Source: CAYXVU01 sp964468725
GTDB taxonomy: Bacteria; Acidobacteriota; Blastocatellia; UBA7656
Length of the DNA: 45,749 nucleotides
NCBI GenBank assembly: GCA_964468725.1
Contig: CAYXVU010000015.1
Coordinates: forward strand, 1 to 45,749
Direction: 5' to 3'
The position numbers were made by a program, and so were the translations under genes. Below, in pieces: positions 24,939 through 33,784 of the stretch. Within the stretch, counting starts at the first letter, position 1, and each line of letters opens with the position of its first letter. The notes under the pieces are model-generated. The model saw nothing but the letters and a program-made list of their open reading frames with translations, did not search any database and was not told the DNA's origin.

Positions 24939-24962
24939 ACTGGTTCCTCCCGAACCGCGCAA

Positions 24963-25360
24963 ACGGTTCTCTTATTGATTCATCCTGCCGTAGCTTTTTC
25001 CCTGCCCGCAGGCGGCATATCGAGTCGAACTACGAAATGACATTCTCTTCAGGTTGATGAATCGAATTCGCACCGCGCACCTCACACCTGATAGTCAGTC
25101 GTCGGGGCGACCGGCAGGCGATAGAGGGAACAATCTGCACTTCGATTCTCACTTGGGTCAGACCCTACGTCAGCGCCCTAGCCATTCGCTGGCAACGTTG
25201 GTGACAAAGCGAACGAATGAAAACGCCTTGGGACTTACGGAGCTGGCGTAAGGTGTTTGACTACCGGCTTCCCATCATCAGGAAGCCTCCGTCCATTTCA
25301 AAAAGACGAAACGCAATACTACCCGATTGCCCAGCCGTCGGGCAAGGCGAACTTTGATCG
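24963..25360. other. Intergenic region upstream of infC
   Basis: About 400 bases without a credible gene. It should hold the infC promoter, but I find no good paired -35/-10 boxes on the minus strand. A small hairpin CTTACG/CGTAAG with a seven-base loop lies at about 25231-25251 and another, TTGCCC/GGGCAA, at 25327-25345; either could be part of a leader RNA. Confidence 0.5.
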
Positions 25361-25361
25361 C

Positions 25362-25410
25362 CCCGTAAAGCCTCAGATGGCTGCGCCGCCGCCATCTGAG
25401 GCTTTACGGG
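25362..25410 (-). terminator. 20-bp perfect hairpin immediately after the zinc-finger/LITAF-like gene
   Basis: CCCGTAAAGCCTCAGATGGC (25362-25381) and its exact complement (25391-25410) flank a nine-base loop. The right arm abuts the TAG stop codon of the gene at 25411. The stem is far longer than needed for termination and there is no T-tract, so it may be a 3' stability element or a mobile palindromic repeat that landed at the gene end. Confidence 0.55.
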
Positions 25411-25752
25411 CTAGCGGATTTGCGTCCGGCAATATGAGCAAATGGTGTATTGCTCTTTAATCAACAACCCGATCCAACAAAAGATGCAGGTAAAGACTAA
25501 GAGCAGCGCAAAGACGATCCATCCGGCGGTCGAAATCCGTGACTCGTGAATCGGCGGCGCTTGGGTATGACAATAGGGACAGGTAAAGACTCCGTGCGCA
25601 GGCGCCATCATGGGCTGCGCGACGAATGGCTGTCCGGCTCCGTAAGCGGGGTGCGGCGTATGACAGTTGCCGCACTGGCTGCTGCTCATGGCGTTGTGCT
25701 GTCCACAACGCGGGCAGAACCAAGGCTGAATTGTCGGATATTGCGGTTGCAT
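25411..25752 (-). CDS. Small membrane protein with RanBP2-type zinc finger and LITAF-like domain
   Basis: 113 residues from the ATG at 25752 (AAAGGAG 14 bases upstream; a longer frame to 25866 lacks support). Residues 11-30 match the RanBP2 finger W-x-C-x2-C-x3-N-x6-C-x2-C exactly (Trp11, Cys13, Cys16, Asn20, Cys27, Cys30). A Pro/Ala-rich linker leads to CPYC, a hydrophobic stretch AGWIVFALLLVFTCIFCWIG and a closing CSYC. This split C-x2-C ... membrane insert ... C-x2-C plan is that of LITAF-like domains, which sit on the cytosolic membrane face. Function unknown. Confidence 0.7.
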   Translation of the reverse strand: MQPQYPTIQPWFCPRCGQHNAMSSSQCGNCHTPHPAYGAGQPFVAQPMMAPAHGVFTCPYCHTQAPPIHESRISTAGWIVFALLLVFTCIFCWIGLLIKEQYTICSYCRTQIR

Positions 25753-25909
25753 ATTTCGGTTTGCAACTCCTTTAACGTTTTCTTTGCCTAACGATCTACC
25801 GCTGCCCGCAAAATTGGAAGGGTCAAATTCGCGCAGTAATCTATGCCCATCCTTCTTGATTGTCAATTAGCGTTGGCTACTCTGTCCGCGCTCGGCAGCG
25901 TAAGTGTAA

Positions 25910-27012
25910 GGCCATTCAGTTCTCTGGAAAGGCGGTCAAAAGCTAGATAATCTCACCTCGAAGCTCAATCCTTTCAAACTCAAGAGGTGAGACGATAGCA
26001 AGTTCTTCACTTGTTCTCGTTGATGTCTTAGCTGAGATTCCCGACTTCCGTCAATCACAAGGTAAACGCTATCCACTACCCGCTGTTCTTGCCCTCGCTG
26101 TCGCCGCCATCCTCTGTGGCTATAAAAGCTACTCGGCTATCGCCGAAGGGGGTCGCCACTACGGTCAGCCCTTCATCACCGCTCTCGGCTTTTCTACCCT
26201 CCGCACTCCCTGTGCCGCCACTCTGCACACCATTTTGGGCCGTCTCGACTGGGCCGCTTTCGAGACCCGCTTGGCGCACTGGGTCGAAGCCTTATTGGCG
26301 CACTATCCGGCTGCTGACGACACACCGCTTGCAGCGGGCGAAGCCATCGCGGTAGACGGCAAGACCTGGCGTGGCTCCAAACAGCAAGGCGCGCCCCTTG
26401 CCCACCTCTTAACGGCACTCTCACACCGTTTCGGACTGACCCTTGCCCAACTCCCTGTCGCCTCCCACAGCCATGAGATCGGCGTCATCCTCGACTTGCT
26501 GGCAACCCTGTTTTTGCAGGGCAAAATCCTCACCTTCGATGTCCTCTTGACGCAACGCAAGGTGGCCAAAGCGGTCATCAATGAGGGCGGCGACGGCTGA
26601 CGAGCAGCGTGCTGTCGGGGCAAGAAGAAATCTGGCCGGGGATCGAACAAGTCTTCGTCTTGGAGAGATGGCGGCGCTGCAAGAGGGGCGGCAGGGAGAG
26701 TCGAGAAGCGGTGATGGGGGTGACGAGTTGGAGTCGGCAAGGGGCGGGAGCAAAGGAGGTATTGAGGCTGGCGCGGGGCACTGGCGGATCGGAAATCAGT
26801 CGCACTGGGTGAGGGATGTGACCTATGGAGAAGAGCACTCGCAGGTGCGAGTGAGGAGATTGCCGCAAGCGATGGCAGCGTTGAGAAATGTGGGGATTGG
26901 GTTGATGCGGATGGCGGGAGAAAGCAATCTTGCCAGAGGATGCAGCAAATTCGCCGCGCAACCCTGGCAAACCATAGCTCTGATGGGCATTTTCCCGAAA
27001 ACTGAATGACCC
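25910..27012 (+). mobile_element. Decayed ISAs1-family insertion sequence
   Basis: The left end GGCCATTCAGTTCTCTGGAA (from 25910) matches, with a few changes, the reverse complement of the right end, which reads GGTCATTCAGTTTTCGGGAA inward from about 27010. GGGTCATTCAG-type ends are known for ISAs1 elements. The 1.1-kb span between holds a broken transposase. I see no convincing target-site duplication. Confidence 0.8.
26001..27009 (+). pseudogene. ISAs1-family transposase, disrupted
   Basis: The first part reads IPDFRQSQGKRYPLPAVLAL, AIAVDGKTWRGSKQ, NEI-like SHSHEIGVILDLLATL and TFDVLLTQRKVAKAVINEGG, then stops at 26600. In the other frames it resumes with RRLTSS ... EEIWPGIEQVFVLERWRR ... 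GVTSWSRQGAGAKEVLRLAR and, after a further one-base shift near 26780, HWRIGNQSHWVRDVTYGEEH to the end. About 45-50 residues expected after INEGGD are missing, so there is an internal deletion as well as two frame changes. Not functional. Confidence 0.85.
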
Positions 27013-27175
27013 TAGAATCAGTCTCATTCGAATGTCAGACCATTGAACCGGCAATTGACATCTATAGCCCTCGGAGCCGTCTTCTCCTCTCGATTCGCAT
27101 ATACTTGTCCGGTTTTATCCCTGAGTAAGTATGCAAATGCTATCCGAGAAATCCTTCGGCATTAAGCAGGACTTG

Positions 27176-27775
27176 CTATGCCGTGTTTGTTCTCATTGGC
27201 CACTCGATGTATTTGGCCGTCTCTTTTGCGGTCTGTTCGCCGAGCAGTTTGCCGACGACATAGAGCGACATGTCTACGCCTGAAGCGACGCCTGCCGAAA
27301 CGATGATCTTGCCGTTATCAACGACTCGCTCATCTTCCAACACGCGGGTTTGCGGCGCGACCTCTTTGAGCAGATCAATCGCCATCCAATGGGTCGTTGC
27401 CGCAAGGCCGTCAAGAAGTCCGGCTTTGGCCAACACCAAAGAGCCTGTGCAGACCGACAAGACCAACTCGGCTTGCGCGGCGCGCTCTTTGACCCAATCG
27501 AGCAGCACCGGGTTGTTCATCTCTTGGCGCGTGCCGTAGCCGCCGGGGATGAGGATGATCTCAGCGGCGGGGGCGTTGGCGAAGGTATAATGCGGGTTGA
27601 CGCTGAAATGGTTGCGCGCAATCACCGGACGATCTTCTTGGGCAACTAGAAAGACATCAAACGGACTCTCGCCCTTCCATTTGCCGGTTACCGAGAAGAC
27701 TTCAAACGGCCCCGCGAAGTCCAATACTTCGGCTTCGTCGAAGACCACAATGGCGACAGTTTTCTTTTGCTCCAT
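27176..27775 (-). CDS. DJ-1/PfpI family protein
   Basis: 199 residues from the ATG at 27775 (an in-frame TTG at 27799 would overlap the preceding stop). FDEAEVLDFAGPFEVFSV, IILIPGGYGTRQ and the nucleophile-elbow Cys109 in LVLSVCTGSLVLAKAGLLDG are the hallmarks. The early DFAGPFEVF block and THWMAIDLL resemble the isonitrile hydratase / AraC-associated branch of the family rather than the protease or deglycase branch. The reaction cannot be fixed from sequence. It follows a small conserved gene by 20 bases on the same strand. Confidence 0.85.
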   Translation of the reverse strand: MEQKKTVAIVVFDEAEVLDFAGPFEVFSVTGKWKGESPFDVFLVAQEDRPVIARNHFSVNPHYTFANAPAAEIILIPGGYGTRQEMNNPVLLDWVKERAAQAELVLSVCTGSLVLAKAGLLDGLAATTHWMAIDLLKEVAPQTRVLEDERVVDNGKIIVSAGVASGVDMSLYVVGKLLGEQTAKETAKYIEWPMRTNTA

Positions 27776-27795
27776 AAAGGCTCTGATTGCATCTG

Positions 27796-28092
27796 TCAAC
27801 GATCTATAATCTGCGGGCTGCGGGTGAACATTTCCACCAGATAATCATGCAGGTAGTTGTAAAGCTGGCGTTGAAAATCCCACTCGAAGGCGCGGGCTTC
27901 CAACTCACGCGGCGCAAGATAAAACTTGTAGGGGTCATCGTGCAACCCGTCTTGTTTGAGCCTGACGAAGACGGTAACGCCCGGCGTGCTTGCCCGCACC
28001 TCGAAGCGAAAGAGCGGATGCTCGTAGCGCGCAAGCTCCGTTTCGACCTTCGCCAGATACTCGGCGATTTTTGACGACGGCTGATCTTCCAT
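27796..28092 (-). CDS. Small conserved protein of unknown function
   Basis: 98 residues, soluble, acidic and aromatic (YKFYLAPRELEARAFEWDFQ, QLYNYLHDYLVEMF). It fits tightly in a run of minus-strand genes (2 bases from the upstream stop, 20 to the downstream start), which supports its reality. I do not recognise the family. There is no ribosome site; a TATAAT eight bases before the ATG could give a leaderless transcript. Confidence 0.65.
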   Translation of the reverse strand: MEDQPSSKIAEYLAKVETELARYEHPLFRFEVRASTPGVTVFVRLKQDGLHDDPYKFYLAPRELEARAFEWDFQRQLYNYLHDYLVEMFTRSPQIIDR

Positions 28093-28094
28093 CG

Positions 28095-29621
28095 CTAGCG
28101 ATTATACACCGGCTCCGCATCTAACCGAACTTTTAGCTGCGGGTTCCGCTCGATTGCGTACTCGTACAAAATTGCCGAGTAGGCGGAAAGTTTACAGACA
28201 GCATCCGCGCATTGATCGGCAGCCAGACGGGCCTCGCGGTAAGCGTGCGCATGCGCCAACGCTTGAGCCAGGAAAGCAAAGGCTTTCGAGCGATACTCTC
28301 CGGGGGTGATCGTCTGCGCTATGGTCAAAGCATCCTGCGTCTGATTCGCTCTTGCCAGCCCCAACGTAATGGCCGCTTTTTCCCGATCCGGCAGGCGGGA
28401 CTCCCGACCGGCCAAAGCAACGGCTTGAGCGGCCTTTCCTTGCCGACTGAGCTCCTCGGCAAGGGCCGCGACCGCCTTGTCCCGATTGCCATAAGCCTCA
28501 TCAATCGAATGCGCCACGGCGAGTGCTTCTGTTACCTTACCCGCCTTCGTGAAGGCGGCGGCGATGGCTTCGAATGCCCAAGCCTGTTCGGTGTCATCTT
28601 TCAAAGGACGCGCCAGCGCCAGCGCCTCATTCGGCTTTCCGCCTTCGGCCAGACAGATGCTGATGATCGAAAGCGCCTTCGCTTGTGCCTGCAGGTCGGC
28701 GACCTTGCGCGCCAAGTCAGCAGCCTCTTTTACCAGATTCTCAGCCGCTTCATTCTTACCCGCTTTCAATAAAGCTGTGCAGACTTCGGCTAACGAAATC
28801 GAGAGCAGGTAATGATCTTTGATCTCGCGGGCAACGGACAACGCTTCGCCGGTTCGGTTAGCTGTAGCGAAGGCTCCAACAATAGCAAAAAGCAAGCGCT
28901 GCCGAATCGCGGCATCCCGGATGTCGCGCGCAGCGGCCAACGCTTCGGATAGCTTTCCGGCTTGCGCAAGCTCTTGGATCACGATCTCCAGACCGATAGA
29001 TTGGCTACTTGCGTCGGTAATCTTGTTTACAACAGCGAACGCTTCTACGGTCTGTCCGCGTTTGGCATAGGCTTCCGCAATGACTTGATAGGTAGTTCCT
29101 GACTCGAAGCTATCTTGAATATAAGCCGCAACGGCCAATGCCTGCTCCGGGTTTCCTTGTTTGGTCAGAAGGTCAGCGATTTGGGAGAATACCTGATCGC
29201 GATCATCTGAGTCTTTGATTTTGCGCGCTTCGGCGATTGCCTGATCGATTTTGCCCGCAACGGCCAACAGGCCAGTGGTCAAACTCTGCCGCTCAGATTC
29301 CTCCACCATTCGCAGGGCTGCCATCGCCTCATCGGTTTTGCCTGCCAGAGCTAGACCGTAAGCGATCATTCCATACCCTTCAGAGAGATCAATTTTAGCT
29401 TCAACTTTTTTAGCCGCAGCGGTCGCCTCAGCGACTCTGCCGGAATAGGCCAACGCTCTGATCCACAAACAGACCTGGATCAAGTCTTCCCCTTCCGCAT
29501 CGCGCACATATTCGGCGACCGGAGCTTGTGCCACGATCAGATCAATCTCTTGCTCTAGACTCTGTGCGCGGTTTGAGGTGACCGCGATGGCAACGATAAG
29601 CAACAGGCTCAGAAAACGCAT
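28095..29621 (-). CDS. Secreted helical-repeat protein
   Basis: 508 residues; ATG after AAAGGAGA. Signal peptide RFLSLLLIVAIAVTSNRAQ. The rest is a regular array of about a dozen helix-pair repeats of 33-40 residues with a consensus like AGK-x-x-EALA-x-A-x-x-I-x-D (AGKIDQAIAEARKIKD, AGKLSEALAAARDIRD, AGKVTEALAVAHSID). These are TPR/Sel1-like superhelical repeats, expected to be a periplasmic protein-binding scaffold. No catalytic domain. The binding partner is unknown. Confidence 0.75.
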   Translation of the reverse strand: MRFLSLLLIVAIAVTSNRAQSLEQEIDLIVAQAPVAEYVRDAEGEDLIQVCLWIRALAYSGRVAEATAAAKKVEAKIDLSEGYGMIAYGLALAGKTDEAMAALRMVEESERQSLTTGLLAVAGKIDQAIAEARKIKDSDDRDQVFSQIADLLTKQGNPEQALAVAAYIQDSFESGTTYQVIAEAYAKRGQTVEAFAVVNKITDASSQSIGLEIVIQELAQAGKLSEALAAARDIRDAAIRQRLLFAIVGAFATANRTGEALSVAREIKDHYLLSISLAEVCTALLKAGKNEAAENLVKEAADLARKVADLQAQAKALSIISICLAEGGKPNEALALARPLKDDTEQAWAFEAIAAAFTKAGKVTEALAVAHSIDEAYGNRDKAVAALAEELSRQGKAAQAVALAGRESRLPDREKAAITLGLARANQTQDALTIAQTITPGEYRSKAFAFLAQALAHAHAYREARLAADQCADAVCKLSAYSAILYEYAIERNPQLKVRLDAEPVYNR

Positions 29622-29759
29622 AGGAGTCTCCTTTCGATGTCGGGCTCATTACCGATGTTCCATTGTTGCCAGTCGCAGCCCTAGCCGACAATTCGGATTG
29701 TGACACTTTGCCGATTGCCACAACCGCAGATAGCGAGCGATAGCCGTCAGAAACTTTCA

Positions 29760-30728
29760 TCACGGCACGAGCAGCAGCTTGCCCGAAGTCTTGCGCCCTT
29801 CCAGCAGGCGATGCGCTTCGGCGGCCTCAGCGAGCGGCAAGACTTTTTCGATGCGCAACTTCACTGTGCCTGAAGTGACCCAGTCGAAGACTTCGCCTGC
29901 CCGCCACAGCAACTCGTCGCGCATCGCCGTGTAGTGCGCCAGCGAAGGCCGCGTTAAAAACAATGATCCGCGCTGCGCCAGTAGCGAAAGGTCGAAAGGC
30001 GGAATCGCGCCGCTCGCCTGACCGAACGATACCATCATGCCGCGCGGCGCGAGCGCGTGCAGACTCTTGATAAACGTATCTTTGCCGACGGAATCGTACA
30101 CCACTTGCGCGCCGCGTCCGTCTGTGAGTTGCCGGGTCTCTTGTTCGAAGTCCTGCTCGGTGTAAAGAATTACTTCATCGGCTCCGGCCTCGCGTGCAAG
30201 CGCCGCTTTCGCCTCTGTCGAAACCGTGCCGATGACGCGCGCGCCGAGCGACTTCGCCGCTTGAATCAACAACAAGCCGACGCCGCCCGCTGCCGCGTGA
30301 ATGAGCGCCGTGTCGCCCGCTTTCAAAGCGTAAGTAGATTTGACCAAATAATGCACTGTCATCCCTTGCAACATCGCCGCCGCCGCCGCTTGCCCATCAA
30401 TCGCCTCCGGCAGTTTGACCAATCGCCAAGCGGGCACACAGGCGTACTCGGCATAGCTGCCAATCGTCATGGTGTAAGCGACGCGATCACCGATTTGCAC
30501 CTCGCTCACCCCTTCGCCGACAGCCTCCACCATGCCCGCCGCTTCGTTGCCCGGAGTGCAAGGCAACGGTTGCGGATAGAGTCCCGTGCGATGATAGATG
30601 TCAATAAAGTTGATGCCTACGGCTTCGATCTTAACGAGCGCTTCGCCTGCTTGCGGCACTGGCATCTCTTTGTCGCGATAGGCGAGGACTTCCGCCCCGC
30701 CATAGTTGTCGAAAATGATGGCTTTCAT
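29760..30728 (-). CDS. Zinc-independent NADPH:quinone oxidoreductase (MDR superfamily)
   Basis: 322 residues from the ATG at 30728, which follows GAAAGGAA; the longer frame to 30761 is less likely. Features: MKAIIFDNYGGAEVLAYRD, GINFIDIYHRTGLYPQPLPC, GNEAAGMVEAVGEGV, YLVKSTYALKAGD and the nucleotide-binding AAAGGVGLLLIQAAK, ending in LLEGRKTSGKLLLVP. The catalytic and structural zinc cysteines of alcohol dehydrogenases are absent. This is the QorA type, reducing quinones or enones in the cytoplasm. Confidence 0.92.
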   Translation of the reverse strand: MKAIIFDNYGGAEVLAYRDKEMPVPQAGEALVKIEAVGINFIDIYHRTGLYPQPLPCTPGNEAAGMVEAVGEGVSEVQIGDRVAYTMTIGSYAEYACVPAWRLVKLPEAIDGQAAAAAMLQGMTVHYLVKSTYALKAGDTALIHAAAGGVGLLLIQAAKSLGARVIGTVSTEAKAALAREAGADEVILYTEQDFEQETRQLTDGRGAQVVYDSVGKDTFIKSLHALAPRGMMVSFGQASGAIPPFDLSLLAQRGSLFLTRPSLAHYTAMRDELLWRAGEVFDWVTSGTVKLRIEKVLPLAEAAEAHRLLEGRKTSGKLLLVP

Positions 30729-30865
30729 GAATGATTCCTTTCTGTGAAAACCGATTCGCATCGTTTGCGAATCGGTGCAGTTCTCTGCCTGCCCCGCCTG
30801 AGTTGTCGGGGTGATTCGGGCAGTTCGTTGCTCTCCCTCTGCAAGCAGAGTTTCGGCAATCCGCG

Positions 30866-31357
30866 CTACTCAACATCACGGACGCCATGCTCAAGAATGT
30901 AAGCAGCGACCTCTTTGGCCAGTTGCGCGCGGTTGGCTGCGGTCAATTTGCGAATGAAATTCGCGTGCGTCCACGGGCGATAGCCTGCGATGTCTTCCCA
31001 CTTGCGATTGAGGTAGATTTGCATCGCTTGTTGAACGATGGCGTCGGTCGTCTCCTGCCGGGTAATCGTCAGCTTCAAATCCATCGTGATGCGCTGCCAG
31101 ATGTCGCAGATGAAGGTGTCCGTCAAGGTCGCCGGAACGGGACGATTGCTGGCGATGCGATAGTCGTAGGTCTCTTTTTGAACGTAAAGAGATTTGGGGT
31201 AGGGCGGAGCTTTGAATTTTTCAATCTGCGGCAGCACGGGGTTAGTCGCAGCCGCTTGCGGTGGTGCTGCGCTACTCAATCCTGCGCTCAATAGCCAAAC
31301 GCCAAGTGCGAGGCTCAATGACTGAATCGAGAGTTGAGACGAAAAACATTTCCTCAT
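30866..31357 (-). CDS. Secreted protein of unknown function
   Basis: 163 residues from the ATG preceded by GAGGAG (a longer frame to 31408 exists). Signal peptide SIQSLSLALGVWLLSAGLSSAA. The mature part is mostly helical (ICDIWQRITMDLKLTITRQE, TAANRAQLAKEVAAYILEHG). No recognised domain. It is 22 bases behind the sialidase-like gene on the same strand and probably cotranscribed. Confidence 0.65.
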   Translation of the reverse strand: MRKCFSSQLSIQSLSLALGVWLLSAGLSSAAPPQAAATNPVLPQIEKFKAPPYPKSLYVQKETYDYRIASNRPVPATLTDTFICDIWQRITMDLKLTITRQETTDAIVQQAMQIYLNRKWEDIAGYRPWTHANFIRKLTAANRAQLAKEVAAYILEHGVRDVE

Positions 31358-31379
31358 CCGATGCTCCTCTGTCCGCTGC

Positions 31380-32636
31380 TTATCGGTTGCCGATGACCAG
31401 CTTGGCAACCCGAACGCGTGACGGCGTTCCGGTTTGCGTCCAAGCGAAAAATACCTCTTTGCCGACGCGCGTCACTTGCGGAAAGCCACTTGCCCGCGCC
31501 GCGCTCGATTGAGTCACGGTGACGGATGCATCGCGCCGACCGTCCATGCGAATGCGCCGTGCGCGAATCTCCGCGCCGCCGGTTACGCGTTCCAGCCAGA
31601 CAACGTAAGCCGAGCCGTCATCAAGCAACAACACTTCGACGCGACCCACCGGGTCGCCATCGTCAACCTGAACCGGATTGGCGAAACTGGCGCCCGCATC
31701 GGTTGAAAAAGCCATCTTGACGCGCGGCGTGTTGTTGACGCCGGTAAACCAGGCGACGGCAACCTGTTGATTGTGGGCGGCAACCGACGGGCCATTGACC
31801 GGACAGCCGTTGATCTCCCATCCATCGGGGTGTACGGTCTGCGGCGCTGTCCAACGACCGTTGACCTGCCGCACAATCGCAATGTCGCGCACCTCTTTTT
31901 CCGAGCGGTCTCGATAGACCACCACCGCGCCCGTCGAAGCCATCGCCGCCGATGTTTGGCAACATTCACACACCCGCTCATCAAGCAGAACCTCATCCGC
32001 TACTCGTCCGTCGCGGCTCATCATCGTATGGCGCAAGGTCATCTCGTTTTTCGATGCGCCATGACCGCTATGGCCGTGCTCCTCGCCTTTGAACTTGCGA
32101 CCGTCGAGCCACACGGCAGCAGCGCCGCGATTGCCGAAATCGAGAAATGATACAAAGCCGTGCTCGGTCTGCGTGCCGTCACGATGTGGCGTAACGGGTT
32201 GGCTCCACGTCTTGCCTTTGTCGGTCGAGCGTGTCAGTTGGACATTATAGGCGTAGGTGTCTGCTCCGCTTTTGATTAGCCAACTGGCTACTAGCATTCC
32301 ATTGTCGAGAGCGAGCAACGCCGGAAAGTCCGCCCAGTTGACAAACCAATTCTCGCCTTCGGCAATCGTGCGAGCCGATGACCAACGGCCTTTTTCATAG
32401 ACCGCAAAGCGCAGGGCGTGGCGCTTGTCGCTCAGCGTCTCAACCCAACTCAAATAGACCCGGCCTGCGCGGTCGCGGCAGAGGTTGGGTTCGGCGCTGG
32501 CCGCCGGGGCGGGCGATGCGATTTCGCGCACCGGCGAGGCTATCTCTTGCGCAAAGACAGATTGCTTCGGCAGACCTGTCAAGGTGGCAAGGAGCGCAAG
32601 CAATAAGAGGAGAGAAGCACGCAGAAGTTTTTGCAT
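31380..32636 (-). CDS. Secreted sialidase-like beta-propeller protein
   Basis: 418 residues with signal LLRASLLLLLALLATLTGLP. The body is a six-bladed propeller of the sialidase superfamily type with Asp-box-like turns STDKGKTW and STDAGASF and repeated strands such as VAVAWFTGVNNTPRVKMAF. A cluster of four cysteines (RVCECCQ and NGCPVNG) and a His-rich loop (EEHGHSGHGASK) are unusual and could bind metal. I do not see the Arg triad of true sialidases, so a hydrolytic role is unproven. Confidence 0.75.
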   Translation of the reverse strand: MQKLLRASLLLLLALLATLTGLPKQSVFAQEIASPVREIASPAPAASAEPNLCRDRAGRVYLSWVETLSDKRHALRFAVYEKGRWSSARTIAEGENWFVNWADFPALLALDNGMLVASWLIKSGADTYAYNVQLTRSTDKGKTWSQPVTPHRDGTQTEHGFVSFLDFGNRGAAAVWLDGRKFKGEEHGHSGHGASKNEMTLRHTMMSRDGRVADEVLLDERVCECCQTSAAMASTGAVVVYRDRSEKEVRDIAIVRQVNGRWTAPQTVHPDGWEINGCPVNGPSVAAHNQQVAVAWFTGVNNTPRVKMAFSTDAGASFANPVQVDDGDPVGRVEVLLLDDGSAYVVWLERVTGGAEIRARRIRMDGRRDASVTVTQSSAARASGFPQVTRVGKEVFFAWTQTGTPSRVRVAKLVIGNR

Positions 32637-32848
32637 CGGTAACTCTCAATCTGGCTGTCGAACTCTTCTCGGTTGATCGTTGGGAAGAAAAACCCTGCTG
32701 CCAATTGCCCGAACCTCTTCGACTCCCCGCGAATCGTTGGCAGAGCTGCGCGCCAGTTCGGATGATTCGCCGGTCGGATTTCTCTTCACTCAGTCGCTTT
32801 CGTCGCTGTTGAACTGCCTGCCCATGTTGACATTCTGTGCGGCAGGTT

Positions 32849-33526
32849 TCAATCCGCTTCGCGCCCGTTACGGCGTTTCGAATAGTGCAAGACGTGTTCC
32901 GGTATTGCTGCTTCCACTTTGCTGTTCGGGTCAGTGACAGGCGCGCGCGCCGTGAGTTCAAAAGGCAAGACGCCTGCCCAAATCGGCAGTAGATAATCCT
33001 CGTCATCATCAATGGGCGGGCCGGTGCGAATCTTTGCGGAGGCTTCGACGAGCGGCAGGCGCAAGACCGATGTAGCTTTCATCTCGCTCGCATTCGGCGG
33101 TCGCACAGCGTCCCAGCGATTGGGGATGATGTTTTCCGAAATGGTAATGAGGGCGCGCATCTTCTCCTCTTCGTCGGTGACCATCGAAGCAGTGCCGAGG
33201 ATGACGACCGAACGGTAATTGATCGAATGATGAAATGCCGAACGCGCCAACACCAGCCCGTCAACCAACGTCACTGTCACACAAACCGGCACGCCTTTTT
33301 CAATTGAACGCAGCATGCGACTGGCCGCCGAGCCGTGAATGTAAAGCTCGTCGCCCGTCCGCCCATAACCGGTCGGAATGACGAAGGGCTGACCTTCGAC
33401 GACGAAGCCGACATGACAGATAAAGCCTTCGTCAAGAATGGCGTACACGGTCGCTTTATCGAACGCGCCGCGGTCGGGCAGCCGTTTGAGAGTCGTTTTG
33501 TTCGTTGGCGTGAAGTGTTCTGTCAT
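32849..33526 (-). CDS. FMN-binding split-barrel protein (Nim / PNPOx family)
   Basis: 225 residues. TPTNKTTLKRLPDRGAFDKA then FICHVGFVVEGQPFVIPTGY, LYIHGSAASRMLRSI, VCVTVTLVDGLVLARSAFHH and NYRSVVILG form the flavin split barrel of pyridoxamine-phosphate-oxidase-like and NimA-like proteins. The family includes nitroimidazole reductases; the native substrate here is unknown. ATG preceded by GGAG. Confidence 0.87.
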   Translation of the reverse strand: MTEHFTPTNKTTLKRLPDRGAFDKATVYAILDEGFICHVGFVVEGQPFVIPTGYGRTGDELYIHGSAASRMLRSIEKGVPVCVTVTLVDGLVLARSAFHHSINYRSVVILGTASMVTDEEEKMRALITISENIIPNRWDAVRPPNASEMKATSVLRLPLVEASAKIRTGPPIDDDEDYLLPIWAGVLPFELTARAPVTDPNSKVEAAIPEHVLHYSKRRNGREAD

Positions 33527-33784
33527 GCTTTGCTCCGCTGTGGTTTCGCATCCTGCGAGCTAGCATAACGGCGACGCGCAGAGGCCACAAGAGCCACTTT
33601 TGCTGCGAAGCGAGCAGGCCAATTAGAGTCAGAGTGTTTTCAATGGGCAAAGGCAGGGCTAAATCGAACCACGCGAGATTGGTACAGGCCGTTGTTAGCT
33701 GGCAGCCAAGAATCGTCAATAAAACCGATGTTACAGGGCGAGGATATAGCGCAGGGCAAAACACAAGGAAACGGAAAACCCCTC

